NCBI GenBank assembly: GCA_947561585.1
Contig: CANNZV010003175.1
Coordinates: 1 to 64,000, forward strand
From: Caprella mutica
Lineage: Eukaryota; Arthropoda; Malacostraca; Amphipoda; Caprellidae
DNA length: 64,000 nucleotides
Direction of reading: 5' to 3'
Below, piece by piece: positions 57,865 to 64,000 of this stretch. The notes under the pieces were generated by a model. That model made no database searches. It had not been told where the DNA came from and saw only the letters and a program-made list of their open reading frames with translations. Numbering within the stretch: position 1 is the stretch's first letter; each line of letters opens with the position of its first letter. A program made the position numbers and the translations under genes.

Positions 57865-58884
57865 ACTGATAGATGTTACTCACGCTTTACCGATAGATGT
57901 TACTCACGCTTTACCGATAGATGTTACTCACGCTTTACCGATAGATACTCACGCTTTACCGATAGATGTACTCACGCTTTACCGATAGATGTTACTCACG
58001 ATTTAGCAATAGATGTACTCACGCTTTACCGATAGATGTTACTCACGCTTTTCCGATAGATACTCACGCTTTACCGATAGATGTAACTCACGCTTTACCG
58101 ATAGATGTTATCTCACGCTTTACCGATAGATGTTACTCACGCTTTAGCAATAGATGTACTCACGCTTTACCGATAGATGTTACTCACGCTTTTCCGATAG
58201 ATACTCACGCTTTACCGATAGATGTACTCACGCTTTACCGATAGATGTTACTCACGCTTTACCGATAGATGTACTCACGCTTTACCGATAGATGTTACTC
58301 ACGCTTTACCGATAGATATTCACGCTTTACCGATAGATGTACTCACGCTTTACCGATAGATGTTACTCACGCTCAACTGATAGATGTTACTCACGCTTTA
58401 GCAATAGATGTACTCACGCTTTACCGATAGATGTTACTCACGCTTTACCGATAGATGTACTCACGCTTTACCGATAGATATAACTCACGCTTTACCGATA
58501 GATGAACTCACGCTTTACCGATAGATGTTACTCACGCTTTACCGATAGATACTCACGCTTTACCGATAGATGTACTCACGCTTTAACGATAGATGTTATT
58601 CACGCTTTACCGATAAATATTGCTCACGCTTTACCAATAGATTTTTCACGCTTAACCGATAGATGTTAATCACGCTTTAGAAATAGATGTACTCACGCTT
58701 TACCGCTTTACCGATAAATGTACTCACGCTTTACTGATAGATGTTACTCACGCTTTACCGATAGATGTACTCACGCTTTACCGATAGATGTACTCACGCT
58801 TTACCGATAGATGTACTCACGCTTTACCGATAGATGTACTCACGCTTTACCGATAGATGTACTCACGCTTTGCTGATAGATGTT
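57865..58884. repeat. 24-bp tandem satellite (length-variable units)
   Basis: About 42 copies of GATAGATGTTACTCACGCTT plus TACC. Units come in 21-, 23- and 24-bp forms according to TACTC, GTACTC or GTTACTC after GATAGAT. Some carry TTAGCAATAG or TTTTCC instead of TTTACC. Adjoins the next array. Confidence 0.95.
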
Positions 58885-59575
58885 GCACCCGTTACCGATA
58901 GATAGCGTTCACATTCGTTACCGATAGATATCGTTCACATTCGTTACCGATAGATAGTGTTCACATTTGTTACCGATAGATAGCGTTCACATTCGTTACC
59001 GATAGATATCGTTCACATTCGTTACCGATAGATATCGTTCACATTCGTTACCGATAGATAGTGTTCACATTTGTTACCGATAGATAGCGTTCACATTCGT
59101 TACCGATAGATATCGTTCACATTCGTTACCGATAGATAGTGTTCACATTTGTTACCGATAGATAGCGTTCACATTCGTTACCGATAGATAGCGTTCACAT
59201 TCGTTACCGATAGATAGCGTTCACATTTGTTACCGATAGATAGCGTTCACATTCGTTACCGATAGATATCGTTCACATTCGTTACCGATAGATAGCGTTC
59301 ACATTTGTTACCGATAGATAGCGTTCACATTCGTTACCGATAGATAGCGTTCACATAATTTTGTTACCGATAGATAGCGTTCACATTCGTTACCGATAGA
59401 TAGCGTTCACATTCGTTACCGATAGATAGCGTTCACATTCGTTACCGATAGATAGCGTTCACATTCGTTACCGATAGATAGCGTTCACATTCGTTACCGA
59501 TAGATAGCGTTCACATTTGTTACCGATAGATATCGTTCACATTCGTTACCGATAGATATCGTTCACACTTGTTTC
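58885..59575. repeat. 26-bp tandem satellite sharing a core with the preceding array
   Basis: About 26 copies of GTTACCGATAGATAGCGTTC plus ACATTC. TACCGATAGAT is common to both arrays, which meet at about 58880 through a hybrid unit (GATAGATGTTGCACCCGTTACC). Variants ATATCG, ATAGTG and TTTG recur in a three-unit pattern on the left side. Confidence 0.95.
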
Positions 59576-59744
59576 ACATCTGTAGAATATTTCAGTCCCC
59601 CCTGGAAGGCGCAACTTGATAGTTTAGGTAGCTTATCCTTCATATGGAACTTTTTCTAACTTTTGCACCGCGGCATAATAAAAAGTTTTTATTTGTAAGT
59701 AATTCCAAAGTATTTGCGTACGACTCTTCAAATTCTGTCACCGG

Positions 59745-60335
59745 GAATGGGAATTGAAAAAGAATGGGAATTGAAAAGGAATGGGAATTGAAAAGGAATG
59801 GGAATTGAAAAGGATTGGGAATTGAAAAGGATTGGGAATTGAAAAGGATTGGGAATTGAAAAGGAATGGGAATTGAAAAGGAATGGGAATTGAAAAGGAA
59901 TGGGAATTGAAAAGGAATGGGAATTGAAAAAGAATGGGAATTGAAAAGGAATGGGAATTGAAAAGGAATGTGAACTGAAAAGGATTGGGAATTGAAAAAG
60001 GATTGGGAATTGAAAAAGGAATGGGAATTGAAAAAGGAATGGGAATTGAAAAAGGAATGGGAATTGAAAAAGGAATGGGAATTGAAAAAGGAATGGGAAT
60101 TGAAAAAGGAATGGGAATTGACAAGGGAATGGCAATTGAAAGGGAATGGCAATTGAAAGGGAATGGCAATTGAAAGGGAATGGCAATTGAAAGGGAATGG
60201 CAATTGAAAGGGAATGGCAATTGAAAGGGAATGGCAATTGAAAGGGAATGGCAATTGAAAGGGAATGGCAATTGAAAGGGAATGGCAATTGAAAGGGAAT
60301 GGCAATTGAAAGGGAATGGCAATCGAAAAGGATCG
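59745..60335. repeat. 17/18-bp tandem array in three blocks
   Basis: Block 1 (about 59745-59985) repeats AAAAGGAATGGGAATTG (17 bp). Block 2 (about 59985-60120) has one more A (18 bp). Block 3 (about 60120-60335) repeats AAAGGGAATGGCAATTG (17 bp). Because 17 is not a multiple of 3, the minus-strand frames all stay open by rotation; those 200-236-codon frames are not called. Confidence 0.95.
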
Positions 60336-60339
60336 GGCA

Positions 60340-60560
60340 AATAATATCATTTTCTATACTAACTTCCCACTCTATTCCCATTTATTAATTCCATACAATT
60401 CCCCATTAAATAACACATTAAAGTTTAACAACAGAAATGTTATCATAATGGAATCTGGAGGAAGTATTGGAATCTAAATATCCGGGTTTTATGTCCTGAA
60501 CTGTTTGGTGTAACGGACAGAAGCTGGAAACGATCCAACTAAATGACTGTGTTTAGTTTT
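60340..60560. other. Spacer, nothing recognised
   Basis: No supported feature. Confidence 0.4.
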
Positions 60561-60564
60561 GATG

Positions 60565-60692
60565 GTATGGTATAGGGGAAATGGTGTGAAAATATAAGGG
60601 AAATGGTGTGAAAATATAGGGGAAATGGTGTGAAAATATAGGGGAAATAGTGTGAAAATATAGGGGAAATGGTGTGAAAATATAGGGGAAAT
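60565..60692. repeat. 22-bp tandem repeat
   Basis: About six copies of GGGGAAATGGTGTGAAAATA plus TA. Confidence 0.93.
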
Positions 60693-60896
60693 GGTAGCAA
60701 TATAAATCTATATTTTAATTGTGTTTTTGTTGCGCATTTAAAAAGAAGTGTTTGACTCGGTATAGGGTTATAAAAAAACATATAAAATAATGTAGAGGCT
60801 ATATGTTAATAAATTGAATAGAAATTAAACCTAATGCAAAGCAAAATAGGAAATAACTTCAGTCGAATAAAATCATTCTGTACGATTAAAAAGATT

Positions 60897-60996
60897 TAAG
60901 AAATAATGTAGATATCAATATATATTTTGCAAAGATAATTGAACTATAGTTCAATTATCTTTGCAAAATATGTATTGATATCTACATTATTTCTTA
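60897..60996. repeat. 100-bp palindrome with no loop
   Basis: 50-bp arms starting TAAGAAATAATGTAGATATC and meeting at GAACTATAGTTC, with a single mismatched pair and no spacer. It can form a cruciform or hairpin. It does not match the other element ends in the window. Confidence 0.95.
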
Positions 60997-61235
60997 CAGT
61001 ATTTTCCAAGAGTATCACTATAGTTAATTAATATAACTTTGATATATATATAATTTCCCTCCTTACTCCATAGGTTACTACATATTTTTATTTCAATAAA
61101 CAATATAACAAGAAGTTTTCTTTTCTACTTTTCAAGTTATTTTAACAAGGAATAACTTATAAATAACTTGAATTTCTAATCGAAATATTGTATTTCAAAA
61201 AATAATTTCCAGTGGCATCTGAATTTCTTAAATAT

Positions 61236-61460
61236 TCCTTGACATATCAAAGGTCAAGGTCATGGTCATTTATAACTCAAAAAGTATTTAACCATATTGT
61301 ATGAAACTTGGTGGGACAATTGTTCAATATACAGGAACCATTTTGTTCGATTTTGGAAGCGATCAGGTGAAAGGTCAAAGATCAAGGTCAAGGCCATTTA
61401 TAACTAAATAACTCAAGAAGTATTCAACAAAATTGTCTGAAATTTGATGAGACTATTTAA
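61236..61460 (+). repeat. Modular ~130-bp repeat family, two modules
   Basis: AAAGGTCAAGGTCATGGTCA, ATGAAACTTGGTGGGACAAT, GGTCAAAGATCAAGGTCAAG and a second module start. Same family and orientation as 20115-20735, without its ends. Confidence 0.78.
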
Positions 61461-61654
61461 TTTTTGGATTGATCTATAGTTATTATACATTATATATATT
61501 CCTAAAATGTATAGCTTCAATATATATTCATCCCCTACACTAGAGTGTATAACTTTATTATCAATATTTGCATCTAGCCACTATGTTGGCCAATATTCTT
61601 ACAATATAGTAACAATATTGGATCATATTCCTATCCACTATAGGCTACCCCTTG

Positions 61655-61775
61655 AAAATATAGTACACTATAAGTATAGTACACTATAGGCATAGTACAC
61701 TATAGGTATAGTACACTATAAGTATAGTACACTATAAGTATAGTACACTATAAGTATAGTGCACTATAAGCCTAT
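61655..61775. repeat. 16-bp tandem repeat
   Basis: About seven copies of AGTATAGTACACTATA, quasi-palindromic around GTAC. Confidence 0.88.
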
Positions 61776-61922
61776 ATATTGAATACTTTGTTGTATGTAA
61801 AGAACAATTATAATATGAGTATTAATATGCTTTTTTAGGAGTTAGTTCCGCATTTTAGAACAAGTCTTCATTACCGGACAATATTTTTTTTTTATTATAA
61901 GATTTGATATATATCCATAAGT

Positions 61923-62975
61923 AACGGTAATATGAGACTTGGTCGGTAATATGAGACTTGGTCGGTAATATGAGACTTGGTCGGTAATATGAGACTTGGT
62001 CGGTAATATGAGACTTGGTCGGTAATATGAGACTTGGTCGGTAATATGAGACTTGGTCGGTAATATGAGACTTGGTCGGTAATATGAGACTTGGTCGGTA
62101 ATATGAGACTTGGTCGGTAATATGAGACTTGGTCGGTAATATGAGACTTGGTCGGTAATATGAGACTTGGTCGGTAATATGAGACTTGGTCGGTAATATG
62201 AGACTTGGTCGGTAATATGAGACTTGGTCGGTAATATGAGACTTGGTCGGTAATATGAGACTTGGTCGGTAATATGAGACTTGGTCGGTAATATGAGACT
62301 TGGTCGGTAATATGAGACTTGGTCGGTAATATGAGACTTGGTCGGTAATATGAGACTTGGTCGGTAATATGAGACTTGGTCGGTAATATGAGACTTGGTC
62401 GGTAATATGAGACTTGGTCGGTAATATGAGACTTGGTCGGTAATATGAGACTTGGTCGGTAATATGAGACTTGGTCGGTAATATGAGACTTGGTCGGTAA
62501 TATGAGACTTGGTCGGTAATATGAGACTTGGTCGGTCATATGAGACTTGGTCGGTAATATGAGACTTGGTCGGTAATATGAGACTTGGTCGGTAATATGA
62601 GACTTGGTCGGTAATATGAGACTTGGTCGGTAATATGAGACTTGGTCGGTAATATGAGACTTGGTCGGTAATATGAGACTTGGTCGGTAATATGAGACTT
62701 GGTCGGTCATATGAGACTTGGTCGGTAATATGAGACTTGGTCGGTAATATGAGACTTGGTCGGTAATATGAGACTTGGTCGGTAATATGAGACTTGGTCG
62801 GTCATATGAGACTTGGTCGGTAATATGAGACTTGGTCGGTAATATGAGACTTGGTCGGTCATATGAGACTTGGTCGGTAATATGAGACTTGGTCGGTAAT
62901 ATGAGACTTGGTCGGTAATATGAGACTTGGTCGGTAATATGAGACTTGGTCGGTAATATGAGACTTGGTCGGTAA
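61923..62975. repeat. 19-bp near-perfect satellite
   Basis: About 55 copies of CGGTAATATGAGACTTGGT. Almost the only variant is TCAT for TAAT, in four units (near 62537, 62707, 62803, 62858). Such homogeneity implies very recent expansion. A 384-codon minus-strand frame results from the 19-bp period rotating through all frames and is not called. Confidence 0.97.
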
Positions 62976-63360
62976 TTTGGAACTTGCTCTATTCTTATTT
63001 CCGATGCAATAATTTTTTTTTCTCCTATTATTTTCATTATTATTTTCATTTTTATTTCATTTCAAACATAAAACCTACCCGTTCACCTGATATAAAAAAA
63101 GCATTTAAGTATTTATTTAATTAATTATTACCTATTAATTTATATAATTTTGTGAATTAATGCTTGGTTTATCTCTAAATTCAGTTATTTTATAATGGGA
63201 TATTTGTATCAATTTTAAATAATAGAAGCAATTAAAAATATTTTTTTAACTGCTTTTTTTATGTACTTTTTTCCTGTATTATAAAAAAAATATTAATTCG
63301 GAACTTACCAAAAAAAAAACTCTTTTTTATTTCAAATTTTGACGTAGTTTTTTAACCTAT
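62976..63360. other. AT-rich spacer, nothing recognised
   Basis: No supported feature. Confidence 0.4.
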
Positions 63361-63361
63361 A

Positions 63362-63762
63362 GGGTAAGTTCTGAATTATCGGTCAGTTCCACATCTTCGG
63401 ACATATAAGAAAGAACGATATAATAATAATTATTTAATTTACATTTTAATTGGTATCCATGATACCTGCATGGATACCAACGATGTAATATAATGCAATA
63501 TTTATTTATTTATATGCAATATTTATAATAAATAAATAAAATGAATAAAATGAATAAAATGAATAAAATGAATAAAATGAATAAAATGAATAAAATGAAT
63601 AAAATGAATAAAATGAATAAAATGAATAAAATGAATAAAATGAATAAAATGAATAAAATGAATAAAATGAATAAAATGAATAAAATGAATAAATTAATTA
63701 TTATTAGATTGTTTTTTTTTATGACCGAAGATGTGGAACAGACCGATAATTCGTAACTCACC
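63362..63762. mobile_element. TcM-2 MITE, complete, TA target, with internal 9-bp repeat
   Basis: 401 bp between TA dinucleotides. Left GGGTAAGTTCTGAATTATCG then GTCAGTTCCACATCTTCGG; right CCGAAGATGTGGAACAGACC then GATAATTCGTAACTCACC. The core has GGTATCCATGATACCTGCAT. Ends and TA flanks suggest Tc1/mariner-type mobilisation. A pure (AATGAATAA)n tract occupies 63530-63690. Confidence 0.88.
63530..63690. repeat. 9-bp microsatellite inside TcM-2
   Basis: About 17 perfect copies of AATAAAATG. It reads as a Met-Asn-Lys repeat on one strand and a Phe-Ile-Leu repeat on the other, both artefacts. Confidence 0.97.
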
Positions 63763-63764
63763 TA

Positions 63765-64000
63765 TTGTATAATACATATATATTGCTAACTGAGACGAAG
63801 TACAGCCAGCTCTATACCCAGGGTATGATTGTTGTTTTGGATCATTTCACCTGTAACTTCATCAGTAATTAACCGATTTAATTTTTTTGTTTTAAATGGA
63901 AGAGGAAAGCTATTTGTTTTAGGCATAATTTTTATATTTTCTTCAAAAATTGACTTTCAGTGATCTATATGCATTGTCCTAAAATTATTTAAAGTAAAAT
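63765..64000. other. Right-edge spacer, nothing recognised
   Basis: No supported feature before the window ends. Confidence 0.4.

Noticed and set aside
59640..60381. Three overlapping minus-strand frames of 200-236 codons
   Set aside because: They arise from a 17/18-bp period cycling through the frames; all three are open at once, which real genes are not.
61895..63049. 384-codon minus-strand frame
   Set aside because: It is generated by the stop-free 19-bp repeat; short flanks and an invariant repetitive product.
63510..63761. MNK and FIL repeat frames on both strands
   Set aside because: Translations of a 9-bp microsatellite inside a MITE.

Overview
The window is AT-rich eukaryotic nuclear DNA, most likely from an arthropod and probably an insect. 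The grounds are GT-AG spliced genes, a LINE ORF1-like remnant, many hAT-type and Tc1/mariner/pogo-type non-autonomous DNA transposons, and very heavy minisatellite content. I cannot name the species. There are no rRNA genes, no convincing tRNA genes and no prokaryotic gene organisation.

The only convincing intact protein-coding genes are three paralogues on the minus strand (14009-18163, 25988-28570, 33665-35708). Each has a first coding exon of about 1.34 kb (446-447 codons plus 2 nt). A phase-2 GT-AG intron follows (2.66, 1.10 and 0.55 kb), then a 148-bp last exon. The intron splits a C-terminal C3HC4 RING finger: six zinc ligands are in exon 1 and the last Cys pair is in exon 2. The products are 495-496 residues, acidic and mostly helical, and I recognise no other domain. 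Flanks, introns and 3' regions are homologous, so the cluster arose by segmental duplication. Each copy ends downstream in the same interspersed repeat (called RPT-1 here). The 5' leader is nearly unchanged in all three although the proteins have diverged strongly. Copies 2 and 3 are nearly identical over the leader plus the first 42 codons, which suggests gene conversion.

Layout: 1-672, 25-bp satellite; 673-7650, gene-poor DNA with a Tc-type MITE and RPT-1 copies; 7660-9956, 15-bp minisatellite of about 150 units with a 660-bp higher-order duplication; 10189-12127, hAT-like element holding a 20-bp array; 13048-19260, RING gene 1 and flanks; 20115-20735, element made of ~130-bp modules; 21092-23736, two abutting hAT elements with three copies of the target site and a nested pogo-like element; 24049-24275, 42-bp repeats; 24985-28697, RING gene 2; 30430-31347, inverted hAT relatives; 32690-35945, RING gene 3; 37732-38208, LINE ORF1 remnant; 38745-40490, 38-bp array; 42640-43660, polypurine tract interrupted by a full RPT-1; 44455-45090, 23-bp array; 45423-45600, hAT MITE; 47658-48514, TIR element; 51395-55300, 25-bp satellite with a 1.68-kb higher-order duplication; 57865-59575, compound 24/26-bp arrays; 59745-60335, 17/18-bp array; 60897-60996, a 100-bp palindrome; 61923-62975, near-perfect 19-bp array; 63362-63762, Tc-type MITE carrying a 9-bp repeat.

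Tandem arrays cover roughly 14 kb, over a fifth of the window. Their long open frames are by-products of periodicity and are not called as genes. The RING genes are the plausible functional content: a small, fast-evolving family of putative E3 ubiquitin ligases in a repeat-rich region.
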